Shown: one piece after another, positions 43,695-54,994 of the stretch
How positions within the stretch are numbered: position 1 is the first letter of the stretch
Layout: each line of letters begins with the position of its first letter
Assembly (NCBI GenBank): GCA_035578175.1
Contig: JAQMRL010000010.1
Span: forward strand, 32,852,784-32,916,783
Direction of reading: 5' to 3'
DNA from: Catonia carolina
Taxonomy: Eukaryota; Arthropoda; Insecta; Hemiptera; Achilidae
DNA: 64,000 bases
Notes under the pieces: generated by a model
Database searches by the model: none
Told to the model about the DNA's origin: nothing
Seen by the model: the letters and a program-made list of their open reading frames with translations, nothing else
Made by a program: the position numbers and the translations under genes

Positions 43695-45010
43695 TTGTGT
43701 TTTTCATTGTTGATACATGTGCTCTCTTTTCTTTATATAATAATGAAATGTTTTTAAACCATCAACATGTTCTTTTACTCTTTTTTTGTAGTTTAGCTTG
43801 GAATCGGAAACTTAGTGAAAAATACATGTTTTTAAATAAGTTTTTGAAAATTCTTTAATTATTTGTTAAGTATGATAAATTTTTGTTTAATGGTGTTTTT
43901 ACTTTTCTTTGTCCTTTATAAATAATTATATAGAGAAGGAAAGTAGACTATTGTTTTCATGTCGAATTTTTAAAGTCGAGTTGTTCATTGGAAATACACT
44001 TTTCAGTGGGTTCATGTCTTAGAAAGTTTTAAGATGATTTGTAGAATTAATTCATCCGAAAATCGCGATTTGCTTTAAAGAATTGTGTGAATTGTGTTTC
44101 AGCACAAAAATGTATTTTATAAAACGGAGGAACTTTTTTGTGATTTATTTTTAAAAATTTTATAAACATTAAAAAAATCTTGTAGAAATGTATACTACTG
44201 TGTGTGTTTTTCACTGTTGATACATGTGCTATTTTTTTTTTTTTACCAACGTGTATTTTATACTTAAAACTTTTTGCCGTATTATTAAACAAAATCCGTT
44301 TATTTGCCTTCATGATTGTCGTTAAGTCGTTGTAATGGTTATTTGTTAAATTTTTTCTACCAGTTTAGTGTGCGTTGATGTGTGTTTTTTCGAGTATTTG
44401 AACGGGAACATGAGAGTTGCATAGTCTAGTTTAATGACTATCATCTGTTTTACTTTGCTCGTACATGTTTATTTTTGTTCTTGAAAATGTGTTTACGCTT
44501 GGAATCAGTTAACTTGCTTGTCATTTTATTGATGATGGTAATCAAGAGAGTGAAAATTTTGTGCTGGTAGTATCATGTTACACATTCACGCCCCGTTTAA
44601 TAAATAGTTTTTCTCTTTTGCACATACTTTGTGTGTATATAATAATAAAATGTTTTTAAACCCTCAACATGTTCATTAACAGTTTTTTTTTCATTTAATT
44701 TTTATAAATTTGTTCACTCGGTTCGTTATTTTTTGTCGTGCTTTTGTTTTGAACCTGGATTATTGTTTGACGAAAATTTTATATCAAATATTATTCACTT
44801 CGTTTGTTCTATTTAATTTTTGTTTATTGACTGCAATCACACGTATCGTTTTCGTAAATTCTTAAGTAGCCCTATTTGTTTTCTAAAATGATAAATTTTT
44901 ATTTAATGTTTAATGGTGTTTTTACTTTCTCTTGCTCTATATAAATATACGTATATCAGTATTCAGAATATACGTATATTCAGTATTGTTTTGTGTCGAA
45001 TTTTTAAAAT
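43695..45010 (+). repeat. Diverged tandem duplication (~0.9-1.0 kb period)
   Basis: Landmarks recur in the same order. GTTTTTCATTGTTGATACAT (43698) recurs as GTTTTTCACTGTTGATACAT near 44205. TGTTTTTAAACCATCAACAT (43750) recurs near 44650 with one change. GATAAATTTTTGTTTAATGG near 43873 recurs near 44889. Both copies end at a family B left-type terminus. The period is uneven, so later insertions and deletions have occurred. Confidence 0.45.
43925..44020 (-). mobile_element. Family B terminal fragment
   Basis: TATATAGAGAAGGAAAGTAG followed by ACTATTGTTTTCATGTCGA matches the family right-end region in reverse orientation. Similarity fades after about 100 bp. Confidence 0.55.
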
Positions 45011-45180
45011 CGAGATGTTTACCGGAAATACACGTTTCTAGGCCCTGGAAGCCAAAAACGTATTTTTAGCTATAGGTATGTGTATTAACAAAATATCTCA
45101 AAAACCGAACAACGTACGAAGTTGAAACGTCTAATTTACTGCAACTTTTATGCTCTAAAAGTTAGGCTAAGCTCCATGTC
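44923..45180 (-). mobile_element. Family B terminal fragment
   Basis: ACTTTCTCTTGC, then an expanded TATACGTATATCAG-rich segment in place of the usual hairpin, then TTTGTGTCGAATTTTT, ACACGTTTCTAGG and AAATATCTCAAAAACCGAAC. The segment with the TG tract is lost. It ends within a partial interior near 45180. Confidence 0.6.
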
Positions 45181-45199
45181 TGCGGAAATTCTTTAGGAT

Positions 45200-46475
45200 G
45201 GTGGGGAAGTGCTCTCGTGGTGAAACACTTTTTTTTAAATTTGCAATGGTATAACGCCGTCGGTTATACCGCGCTTTCGAATATAACTGAGGTTGAATAA
45301 TGTTCCAGCATAATTTTTCCATTTGTTTACAGAACTTAAAAATACAGTACGCACTGTATATCTATAATTTTTAATGTGTTTTTAAACCCATTTATGAAAC
45401 ACATTTAATAAATTGAAATATTTCTTACAAGATGTATTTTAAGCTAAACTGTAATGACATTTTAAGAGGATGTAATGGCATTTTTGGAAGGACAATACGA
45501 TGTTCATTCAGCCCATCTGAGTACAAAAAAAACCTGTTTATTAAATGCACCCCTCAGAGGATTGCAATGTTTCCGTGCTTAGCACGGGCGCAAATAGTAA
45601 TTTGTATGCTAATATTGGTATCATTTTTATACTGATGTCATTTAATATTTTCTTTTTTCCATTAAAATTGAATTTTCAGGAACCTTTTACATTTTTTAAC
45701 GAAAACGGATAAACGTACGATTAGATTATTAACATTTTTTTAATTTTATTTCAAAAAAATGGTATTTGTTATTTGAATTAGTGTTCGTGTTACGTGATAG
45801 TTTAGTTATAGGAAATCACTTAGCGGATTTCATTAACTGAGCTTTCGATAATTATGTTTGTATTTTACTTGAGTTTGTTTGATTTGCTTTACTACGTATC
45901 GCTAAATTGGAAGATTTAATGGAATTTGCAGTGTTGTATATATTGCTAAAGTTCTCATTTATTATTTGCATAGGCTGCTTAAAGCTATATACTTACATAA
46001 TACAGCAACACCGGTGTAATTTATTTACTTTCTTTGCCGGTTTATTTAATGAATACTCTTGTTAAAAGATATGAAATTTTGTAGACTGAATATTTTCAAA
46101 AGGTTATTTACGCTGTGTTTCTTGCTTCATATCAAAATTAATTACTATGTTTATCTTAACTAATATATTATCTTTTTGTAGTTTCTTCTCTTTATTTTAT
46201 CTTTGTTTTAAATTAATTAAATGTAATCAATTTATATTAAAGGATTTTTGTTTTAACATTTTTTGGTATAATCTTAGTATTTTGTATTATTTTTAATGGG
46301 AAAACTGCGTCGATGGTTTACTTAACTTTACCAAATAACAAATTAGTAGTCTATAAACAAAAATATTACTTCGTCTGACCTTTGTTCTGTGATATGTTTT
46401 AACTGAAATTTAACAAAAAAAACCATAAACGGATAGTTTGTGTACGGAAAAAGTAATCGAAATATTCGAGGTGTT
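45200..46475. other. No gene; two small palindromes
   Basis: AT-rich. GGTATAAC/GTTATACC (about 45248-45270) and CCGTGC-TTA-GCACGG (about 45573-45587) are short perfect stems. The 67-codon frame at 45432-45635 has no motif. Confidence 0.35.
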
Positions 46476-46479
46476 TTCA

Positions 46480-46880
46480 AAAAATACGATGAATGCATTT
46501 TTGTAGCAGCTACATCCATTTGAAGTAATAAGTCTGATAGCTTGATTCTTTGAAATAGTTGGTGTCAGCTTTGAACAAGTTGTGACTTATCATTTGGCTT
46601 CCAAAGCCGGAATAGTAAGGTCTTGTTTAATGTGTCTATCGCGCATCATGGATTTCGAACAGTGCATTAACAATAAGTTTTGTGATAAGTTTCAAAAAAG
46701 TACCAAAGAAGCTCTTAAAGTGTTGAAATTAGTGTATGGCGATAGTGTGGTTTCTATGAAGACTGTTCATAAGTGGTGCGAGCGATTTAAAAGCGGAAAT
46801 TAATCGATTGAAGACGAGCTACGGTCGGAACGTTCTGTGACACACGACGAAAGAACACAACTGAAAAAGAGACTTCACAT
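46480..46880 (+). mobile_element. Mariner transposon 5' fragment with HTH-coding start
   Basis: The terminus CGAGGTGTTTTCAAAAAATA at about 46481 is mariner-like. The frame from an ATG at about 46648 reads MDFEQCINNKFCDKFQKSTK, then EALKVLKLVYGDSVVSMKTV and HKWCERFKSGN, which is the DNA-binding helix-turn-helix start of mariner transposases. A TAA replaces the codon after GN; the same frame then continues SIEDELRSERS, as in the family (ES.EDE.RSGRP). Similarity ends near 46880. The catalytic domain is absent. Confidence 0.75.
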
Positions 46881-47307
46881 TTTTACAACATTTATTTGTA
46901 GTTTAATTGTAAATTTTATTAATTAAAGGGACATAGCGTTGGTTCTAACTCGTTACATCCATCGGTAACGAAAATAACAATTTTTTTTTAAAAACGCTGT
47001 AATTCTTTACCCTTGTGTACTAGACGGCTGAATTTTATCTAAAATTAATTAGAAAATATGCAGAAACACTTTTCTAAAATGCCATATTTTTCCTCTTAAA
47101 ATTAATCGCGCTACATGGACTAAGTGAAAAATGCGCTAAAAAACGGGCACATATTTTGTTCTTAAGTCGCTATAAAATACTTATACACTTCCGTGTTTTG
47201 TAAATTGTACGAATAAAAAGCTAAGCTTTTAAACGGTGCGTACCAGAAATTATTGTTGTTTTTTTTACTTGATGAGATACGCTGTTCCAACCACAGGCTT
47301 CATTTTT

Positions 47308-47438
47308 ACTTTCTCTTGCCTATATGAATATATAGGAAGGAAAGTATTGTTTTCATGTCGATTTTTCGAAATCGAGTTTTCACCGAATCTATACGTTTTC
47401 AGACCCCCTGAACCCAAAAAACATGTTTTTAGCGATTG

Positions 47439-47487
<49 letters not shown>

Positions 47488-48264
47488 CAGAATATCTCAA
47501 GAACGGAACATCGTACGAACTTGAAACTTGTTACTTAAGTTACGTACCACTACCGGACTCGACACGAACATTTTCATCAAAATCGGTCAACCGGAAGTGG
47601 TAGTTTATTCGTGTAATTTTTCACATTTTTGCGATTTTCTCAAAAACTGGTCCTACGATTTTTTTAAAAATCGCCTGGTTTACTCAATTTTTTATTCTCT
47701 ACTAGATAGGGTAGGCGCCATGTTTGCTGAAATTCTCGGTGAGGCTGTTTTCACGTAAAAACGTTGTTTTTTTAAGATTACGGCTTTAATATAAATTTTA
47801 GCGCAAAAACTTATATAATAAAAGTTGTAGAGAATTGAAAAACCTACAACTTCTGTTTCAAACATTTTTTTGTATGACGCTTAGTTTAGCAGTAATTAGC
47901 GATTTTCTGATTTTTTTCTCACGAAAACTTGTGAAAAATCGATTTTTTTAAGATTTTGGCCTTAGTATGCATTTTACGACAAAAGTGTATATAACCAAAT
48001 TTATAGGAAATTTAAAGATCTACAACTTTTATTCAACGTATTTTTCTCTACAGAGCCTAGTTTAGCGTGAAATAGTGATTTTCCGTATTTTTAAGCCAGA
48101 CTGAGGTTGATTTTCATTTTGAGTGTTTCACTCATGATTAAAATAAGGTTATGTTTATTGAGGTTAGTTTTTTGTTTATTTCTAATATTTTATTACTAAT
48201 GTTAAATTATATTGTAAATTATTTGCATTGGCAAGAGAAAGTTGTGTGAGTGTTTCACACCAGA
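47308..48264 (-). mobile_element. Family B element, full length
   Basis: It starts ACTTTCTCTTGCC followed by the TATATGAATATATA hairpin and ends GGCAAGAGAAAGT followed by the hairpin GTGTGAGTGTTTCACAC and CAGA, in T-rich DNA on both sides. A TG tract of about 22 units lies at 47441-47484. The flanks carry no duplication. The frames at 47236-47538 and 47528-47758 are by-products. Confidence 0.85.
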
Positions 48265-48346
48265 TTTTTCATTTTACGTACTATAGCCGCACATATTAGC
48301 TAGTAACATTTGCCACGATACTCTGGTGGAATACATACTTTAAATC

Positions 48347-48740
48347 GTTATTGTTTAGGTCATCAGCCGAAAGGCTGGTTTGAACCTGTAGAGGTTTTAC
48401 TAAGTAAAACGAGGAGTGAGGTGGTTTACCATATCTTCCTCACTGATTAGAAAAATACACTTATCAGCATGCCGGGCCCTCTCAAAAGCACATATTTTCC
48501 ACTCTGCAAATGACTCCTTCATTTCATTCACCACAGGGTCTGGCTGTATAATGAAATTCATTACTTTCAGAGAAGATAACTCTGATTAGTGTCTTTTACA
48601 CCTCTACCTCTTCTGTTCTTTAATGATTCAGTCATTTAATTGGCTGACCATGTGACAAGAAACAGAACTATTTATTTTAGCCCTGCAACTAACAGATTGA
48701 GTGTAAATAATTTGACACTTCACCTGTCTGTTATGGGCAG
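48347..48740 (+). mobile_element. Family A SINE-like repeat, full length
   Basis: A perfect 10-bp flanking repeat ACTTTAAATC (48337-48346 and 48741-48750) brackets the element. The 5' end GTTATTGTTTAGGTCATCAG and intact GNRA hairpin (CAGCC-GAAA-GGCTG) are present, and the 3' end is GTTATGGGCAG. Confidence 0.85.
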
Positions 48741-48754
48741 ACTTTAAATCAACA

Positions 48755-50295
48755 GACGCATTAGATATCTGGAAACAATATTCATTATGATAACTAAATG
48801 TTTTCCTCTAATACGAATTTCCTCGTAATTCTATGAACCTTTTCGTCGTGAAATATGTTTTTTGTTAAAAATTTTTTAAGATTTAATAAATTTTTGAATA
48901 TTTTGCCAGAACTATATTTGTTTACAATACTCAATCATTTTTTGTTTTTTTTTCATTGTATTGTCAGCAAACAGTTTATAATTTGTTATTAAAATGTTTT
49001 ATTGAATTACGTTCTCTAATTTAGTAGACCACATACTGTTGCAAATATAAAACTGTATGTTCTTTTGACCCGTATTCACAGAGGGGAACCTTATTGGTCA
49101 ATACTGTATTGTATATTTCTGTGTGTCTTTTCGCTGAATTTAACTTGCCCCTTCTGATGTTATTTATAGAAAAGAGTAGGTGGGCTTTTGTCCGCTGCCG
49201 AACTAGAAATGGTGGAAATAAATAAAAGTACATTTGTTATTATTATTATAGGAATAGTGGTTCCATATTTTAAAACGCAACACAAGTTAAACAGACTTTT
49301 TCATCTTCAAAATTCTATAGATTCATTTTTTATTTTAGAGGTTTAGCGGTTTAACCGTTGTTATTAATTTTTTCTGTTTGCTTCGTTTGTTGTTCATATA
49401 TGGTTGCATACTCTCGTATATTTAAGCGTTTTTTCATTTAATTTTTAGTACAGAATTTATTTTTTATTAACTGGGTTTTTAATATAAATTGAACAATATT
49501 AAAAAGGGGTGTGAAATACAATCTGTTGTTAAACCGGTAAATTTGATTTACGTTTTTAGAATTTGTATTATGGTTTTCATATTTCGGAACGCCTTTCGTG
49601 ATCGATTTTCAATTTATTTTTTTATTAATTTCCTTTTGGAAATTAATTCTGCTTATAAATTTTAATTTTTTGTTCACGTTACTCAAGCAGTGTATATTTT
49701 TTAATTATTTTTAGTATGAGGTTGTTTATCAATTCGTAAAGTATCGTATTTTACTTTTGAGCATCGAAACAGTTATGATTGGGAAGATCTGTTTCATTTC
49801 TGTATGTTTGTTTTTAATTTACTTTTTCTCTGTTGGTAATCGATCCAGTTGGTTGTTAAGCGTTGTTATGTATTAATTTATATTTGTTTTTCCTGACTTC
49901 TATTGTAAAAAGGGTTCGGGTTTTTATTATCTTAAAAATGAAAAACTCAATGTTCTAGCTAATTTAAGAAGACCTGGTCCTCTTATCTTTCTCCGTACCA
50001 ACATAAGGAACATTTTCTTAGCCTGTGATAGAGATAATTGGCTGAATGTTTTTACACAAATTTATTGGACACATTTTATTATGGGGGTTTCTCAAATTAA
50101 CTTTAAGGTAATCAGAAAAAATTTTGCCCTTGTAATGTCAATCATTTCCAAAAATGTAACCTTTTTGTAAGTATAAATTCTATTTGAGCTATTTATTTGA
50201 TAAATTGCCATGTCAAAATGTTTATTCCTATGCTATGAATGTACCCTAAATATCTGAAGTCAGTATGTCTAACCATTTTTAAGAAAATATTCCTT
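48755..50295. other. No recognisable feature
   Basis: About 1.5 kb of AT-rich sequence with only short frames (for example 49021-49233 minus) that show no motif. Confidence 0.4.
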
Positions 50296-50301
50296 TTGTG
50301 G

Positions 50302-50367
50302 AATAACCTCATTCCTTTTGAATGAGGTTATTGTCTGTTCGTTTTCTTCGAAAAACGAAGAAAACGA
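50302..50367. other. Two adjacent perfect hairpins
   Basis: AATAACCTCATTC-CTTTT-GAATGAGGTTATT (13-bp stem, 50302-50332) is followed 6 bp later by TCGTTTTCTTCG-AAAAA-CGAAGAAAACGA (12-bp stem, 50339-50367). ATTACCTCATTCG then repeats part of the first arm. They could be a decayed fold-back element. Confidence 0.75.
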
Positions 50368-50374
50368 CAATTAC

Positions 50375-50850
50375 CTCATTCGTAAGAAAAACAAATCAGC
50401 TGTAATATATACATAAGAAAGTAAGACAAACAACAAGGCTGCCACTGTCAACGATATGTATGAAAAAATACTTTTCTATCAAAAATTAATACAAATATCT
50501 AAACAGAGGATCAAAAGTTATTCAAATATAAAAGTTTTGACGAGTCCTTGAAAAACAGTATTAAAATCGAATGGTGTTCATTTTAAAAAAAAATTTTAAA
50601 AAATCCTTATCAAAAGATCACGTATTGTATATCAGTTTACTCAGAAAACCAGTAGAATTAAATTAACATATAAAAACAATTGTGACTTTTTTAGAACCTG
50701 GTTCCTTTAAGATATCTGTAATTTCCTCGATACAGTTTGTTTTGACAATATATACGTAGCTGATTTCCTTTAAAGATTTATGGTTCTAGTTTATGGAAAA
50801 GGTACAGATAGTTTTCCAAATTCTTAAAGAGAGGGTTGGAGATACTCTGT
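50375..50850. other. No recognisable feature
   Basis: AT-rich interval with no frame or repeat of note. Confidence 0.4.
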
Positions 50851-50855
50851 GCGAA

Positions 50856-50998
50856 TTTAGATATTTTTGGTTCAAGTAAAGTCGCATTAACAACTTGGTC
50901 GTTAGCGACCTACTTTGGGTTAAAGAACGTGTCGGGTTTGAACGTGTTATAATCTTCAAGACTCTAGCCGTAAATGTAGTCCGGGACCACAAATAAAC
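50856..50998 (-). mobile_element. SINE D copy, 5' truncated
   Basis: Minus strand: GTGGTCCCGGACTACATTTA (degenerate B-box zone), GGCTAGAGTCTTGAAGATTA (body), then GTCGCTAACGACCAAGTTGT followed by TAATGCGACTTTACTTGAAC (tail). No A box upstream. The 71-codon frame at 50786-51001 is incidental. Confidence 0.65.
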
Positions 50999-51364
50999 CA
51001 TTGGGATTACATAAATAAAAAATTAACTATAGGTTTTTATTGTAAAGAATGGTTTAATATATTTAATATTTGTATTAATTATGTTTTTTTAAATATTTAT
51101 TACTGCTGGTGTTCGATTGTATATCTCCTCTAGGTACTTGAAGCTATCAACTTTTCCAATTTTTCCGTATTGTGTCTTCAAGTGACTCGAAGGTAATCTT
51201 TAGTCCTGCTTTTTCTGAATGTTATTTAGCCAAATTAAATTATTATAAATATTATTGTGTAACTCCAGATAATACAACATTATTCTGACACTTGAGTGAA
51301 GTAATAAACAATACAGTGTGTTAAAAGTATTCAAATAAAATGTGTTTGAAAGGAGGGGTTTTCG

Positions 51365-51485
51365 ACTATAATCGGATTCATGAAAGAAAACACCTGTCTT
51401 TAAACAGCAATATCTTTTGAACCGTTGTATGTAAAAACAATTACGATACATCAAATTAAAGCTTGTTTTATTGTTGGTTAAAGGT
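51365..51485 (+). repeat. Left copy of an inverted ~90-120 bp pair
   Basis: GACTATAATCGGATTCATGA followed by AAGAAAACACCTGTCT and, further on, ACGATACATCAAATTAAAGC and TTGTTTTATTGTTGGTTA. The same landmarks occur in reverse complement at 52925-53013. This copy carries about 25 extra bp after CACCTGTCT. Confidence 0.75.
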
Positions 51486-51628
51486 TTACATTAACCCTAT
51501 TAGCCCTATACATTTTAAAGTATGCGTGAACAAAGTAATAGCACCTTGAAGTTGCGTATAGGCCTACGGGAAAAGTGGTTAAAAACAGGGTACTTTTTAT
51601 GCGTAATTCGTTATCTATACTATCTATA

Positions 51629-52893
51629 CTAATATAATAAAGAAGAAACGTCTGTTTGTTTGTTTGCATGAGGTAATCTCAGAAACTACTGTACTGATTT
51701 TAAAAAATCTTTCATTGTTGCATAGCTTAGAACTTCCTGATCAATATAGGCTATTTTGCATCTTTAAGTAACTTTAATTAAGCGAGTTAAGCGGCTTAAA
51801 CTGTGACGATGTCGCATGTTTAAGTTTATCGGGGGCATAGCACTTTTTTTTTTTTAAGTCCTCTGGATGGTGTAATTTTTTGGGCTAGAAGCTCGATTCA
51901 ACATTTATATTTCATAAAAAAACGTGAAGAATAACATTAGATTTCAAAAACATTAAAAATTTGGAAATATTCAAAAATTTTATGTTTTTACTGTATTTTC
52001 ATATATTTGTTTTCATTCGACAGGTAGTGAATGAGTCATATATTTCTCCCTCTGCGTACTGCACCCACGTATTACTGTCTCTTACCTCAGCCATATATCA
52101 ACTATCTCTTTCTTTTCCATCGGTATTCTTCTATGCATTCTATTCAATTCTTTTAAATCGCAGGGTTAAACATTTAAAACGGTAGGCATCGATTTGAGAC
52201 AAGAGTGCTCCCTTCACTCGTTGTTGTTTAAGTCAACAGCCGAAAGGCTGGTTTGAACCTCTAGAGGTTTTACTAAATAAAACGAGGAGTAAGGTGGTTT
52301 ACCCTTGCCTTCCTCACTGAGTGGAAAATTATGCTTATCAGCATGCCGGGCCCTCTGAAAAGTACATATTTTCCACTCTGTAAATGACAACTTCACTTCA
52401 TTCACCACAGGGTCTGGCTGTATAGTGAAATTCATTACTTTCAGAGAAGATAACTCTGACTAGTGTCTTTTACACCTCTACCTCTTCTGTTCTTCAACGA
52501 TTCAGTCATTTAATTGGCTGACCATGTGATAAGAAACAGAACTATTTATTTTTGCCCTGCAACGAACAGATTGAGTGTAAACCAATCAATTACACAAACA
52601 AAATGATAATTTTTTGTTTTGAAGAAATTAAATTCACATATTGTTAGTTAACCATTATCTTTAGTTCAGTTTACTAAAAAAAAGTTTACACATCATCCTG
52701 AAGTATGTAGTATCCCTTCACTCATGGACAACTTTCATGTCGGACTTTCTAGAGCTGGAAGTGCAGAAAAACAATTTATTTTGCTGCCATAGGGCAACAA
52801 AACCACAAATATTGTATATAGAGAGGTTTTAAAATAATTTAATGAGGCCTACATTAGCTGCTGTGAAGCGAAGCGAGTGGAGGTTGCTAGTAT
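51629..52893 (+). mobile_element. Probable non-autonomous Helitron with a nested family A copy
   Basis: The start TCTATACTAATATAATAAAG followed by GTCTGTTTGTTTGTTTGCAT and GAAACTACTGTACTGATTTT resembles a class of insect Helitron 5' ends. The proposed 3' end is GTGGAGGTTGCTAG at about 52893, giving TC at the left and CTAG at the right with flanking A and T, as rolling-circle insertion predicts. Excluding the 360-bp family A insert it would be about 0.9 kb. There is no Rep/helicase frame. The 3' hairpin expected about 10 bp before CTAG is not clear, so the right end is inferred. Confidence 0.5.
52220..52581 (+). mobile_element. Family A repeat, 3' truncated, nested in the Helitron
   Basis: GTTGTTGTTTAAGTCAACAG to ACAGATTGAGTGTAA, missing the last ~30 bp. 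The GNRA hairpin is intact (CAGCC-GAAA-GGCTG). It interrupts the putative Helitron, so it should be the younger insertion. Confidence 0.8.
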
Positions 52894-52924
52894 TTAATAC
52901 ACTATTAATTTCCAAAAATGTTAA

Positions 52925-53013
52925 TGTATGTCCTGTAACCAAGAATAAAACAAGCTTTGATGTATCGTGATTGTTTTTACCTAGACAGGTGTTTTCTTTC
53001 GTGAATCCGACTA
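52925..53013 (-). repeat. Right copy of the inverted pair
   Basis: In reverse complement it reads CTATAGTCGGATTCACGAAA, GAAAACACCTGTCTAGG, CACGATACATCAAAGCTTGT and TTTATTCTTGGTTA, matching 51365-51485. The outer edge lies about 20 bp from the left end of the family B element at 53032. Confidence 0.75.
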
Positions 53014-53031
53014 TAGTATTTATAGATCATT

Positions 53032-53946
53032 ACTTTCTCTTGCCTATATGAAAATATAGGAAGGAAAGTATTGTTTTCATGTCGATTTTTCGAAATCGAG
53101 TTTTCACCGGTCTACACGTTTTCAAACCCCCTGAACCCAAAAAACCTGTTTTTAGCGATTGGTCTGTGTGGTGTGTGTGTGTGAACAGAATATCTCAAGA
53201 ACGGAACATCGTACGAACTTGAAACTTGAAACTTAAGTTACATACCACTACCGGACCAGACACGAACATTTTCATCAAAATCGGTCAACCGGAAGTAGTA
53301 GTAGTTTATTCGTGTCATTTTTCACTTTTTGCGATTTTTTCAAAAACAGGCGATTTTTTTAAAAATCGCCTGGTTTACTAAATTTTTTATGCTCTACAAG
53401 ATAAGGTAGGCGCCATGTTTGCTGAAATTTTTGGTAAGGCTGTTTTGACGTAAAAACATTATTTTCTTAAGATTACGGCTTTAATATGCATTTTAGCGCA
53501 AAAATTTATACAATTCAAGTTGTAGAGAAATTAAAATCCTACAACTTTTATTTCAAATATTTTTTGTATAACGCTTAGTTTAGCGGTAGTTTGGGATTTT
53601 CTGTTTTTTTCTCACAAAAACGTGTGAAAAATCGATTTTTTTTTTTAAGATTTCCGCCTTAGTATGCATTTTACGACAAAAGTATATATATAATCAAATT
53701 TATAGGATATTAAAAGATGTACAACTTTTATTTAAAGCATTTTTCTCTACAGAGCATAGTTTAGCGTGAAAGAGTGATTTTCTGTAGTTTTAAGCCAAAC
53801 AGGTCGATTTTCATTTTGCGTCTTTCACTTATGATTAAAATTCGGTTATGTTTATTGAGGTTAGTGTTTTGTTTATTTCTAATGTGAGGTTTATTGTTAA
53901 TTATTTGCATTGGCAAGAGAAAGTTGTGTGAGTGTTTCACACCAGA
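53032..53946 (-). mobile_element. Family B element, full length
   Basis: ACTTTCTCTTGCC and the hairpin CCTATATGAAAATATAGG at the left; GGCAAGAGAAAGT and GTGTGAGTGTTTCACAC at the right. The TG tract is short (about 53165-53182). Compared with the 56.8-kb copy about 15 bp around CTGGTCCTACGATT and part of the CTAATATTTTATTA segment are missing. Confidence 0.85.
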
Positions 53947-53949
53947 TTG

Positions 53950-54990
53950 TTTTTTAAATAGTACTGCGTTTAAATATTGGAAAAACTCGTGGGATATGTT
54001 TAACACCCGTGTTGTTAAAAAACGCATTATAAGCGACGAGCACTGGATTTGCGAGATAGTGTGGTTTTTCGGCCGTTTACTAAAAGTGGTTTTGTTTGTA
54101 TGGTTTATCGGTCGTATGTGTTTATTATTTTTATAGCTCCATAAAATAAAAACTGATTTGTCGGTTTAATAAATAAATTTACATAATTATAACAAACGGA
54201 TGGTGAATGTTGTGTACTTTTGGTCAGATAAATAACGTGCTTCATTCAATTTCACGAGTTTGATTATTATTACTTATTTAAATTTTCTATATTTAAATTT
54301 ATTTCAACTCACCTGTTTTATTTTCTTATTGTTCGTGTTATATATGGACAGTCATATTATTCTGGTGTTTTATTTTTGATTTTATTTATAGAGAAGTTAT
54401 TAAACTACGTTATTTCATTTGTTTCATTTTCTTAACTTTATTCCGTTTTGTTTCTTTTGTATTCATTCACATGTATCGATCCAGTTAGTAATACTGCTGC
54501 AATAAGTGAACTGTTACGCTAAGATATACTGCATCGTAAAATATGCATACATACTTTTAGATTGAATTCAAACTTTGTTAACTTTATTCTAAACGTTATT
54601 TTACTTAAGTGATATGCAGTAAGTTTACGGATCCTGTGTTATGGATTATGCTGTTTTCAAATTCAATTACTGTACGTACAATGTTTGTCTTTAGTTTCTA
54701 ATTTTCTTTTGTTGAATAATTGAAATTGCATTTTAAATTTTGTGTTTAAAAAATGTGTGTTAAATTGATATTTTAATTCTTATAATATACATATTTTTCT
54801 TGTAATATATAAACTATTAAGTAAAATTTATGTTATATGAAACTGGTAAGACATTGATGTATTTTATTTTGATTTTTGACAGGTTTTGTAGTTTGTGAAA
54901 TAAGAAAAGTTATTTTTGTAGTTTTTGGAGTGGTTGTACTGTCTTCGGTATAATCATTTATTTTTGTTTTAACCGATTCTTTGATTTGTA
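53950..54990. other. No recognisable feature
   Basis: AT-rich interval. The frame at 53894-54136 starts inside the family B end and shows no motif. Confidence 0.4.
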
Positions 54991-54994
54991 TTAT

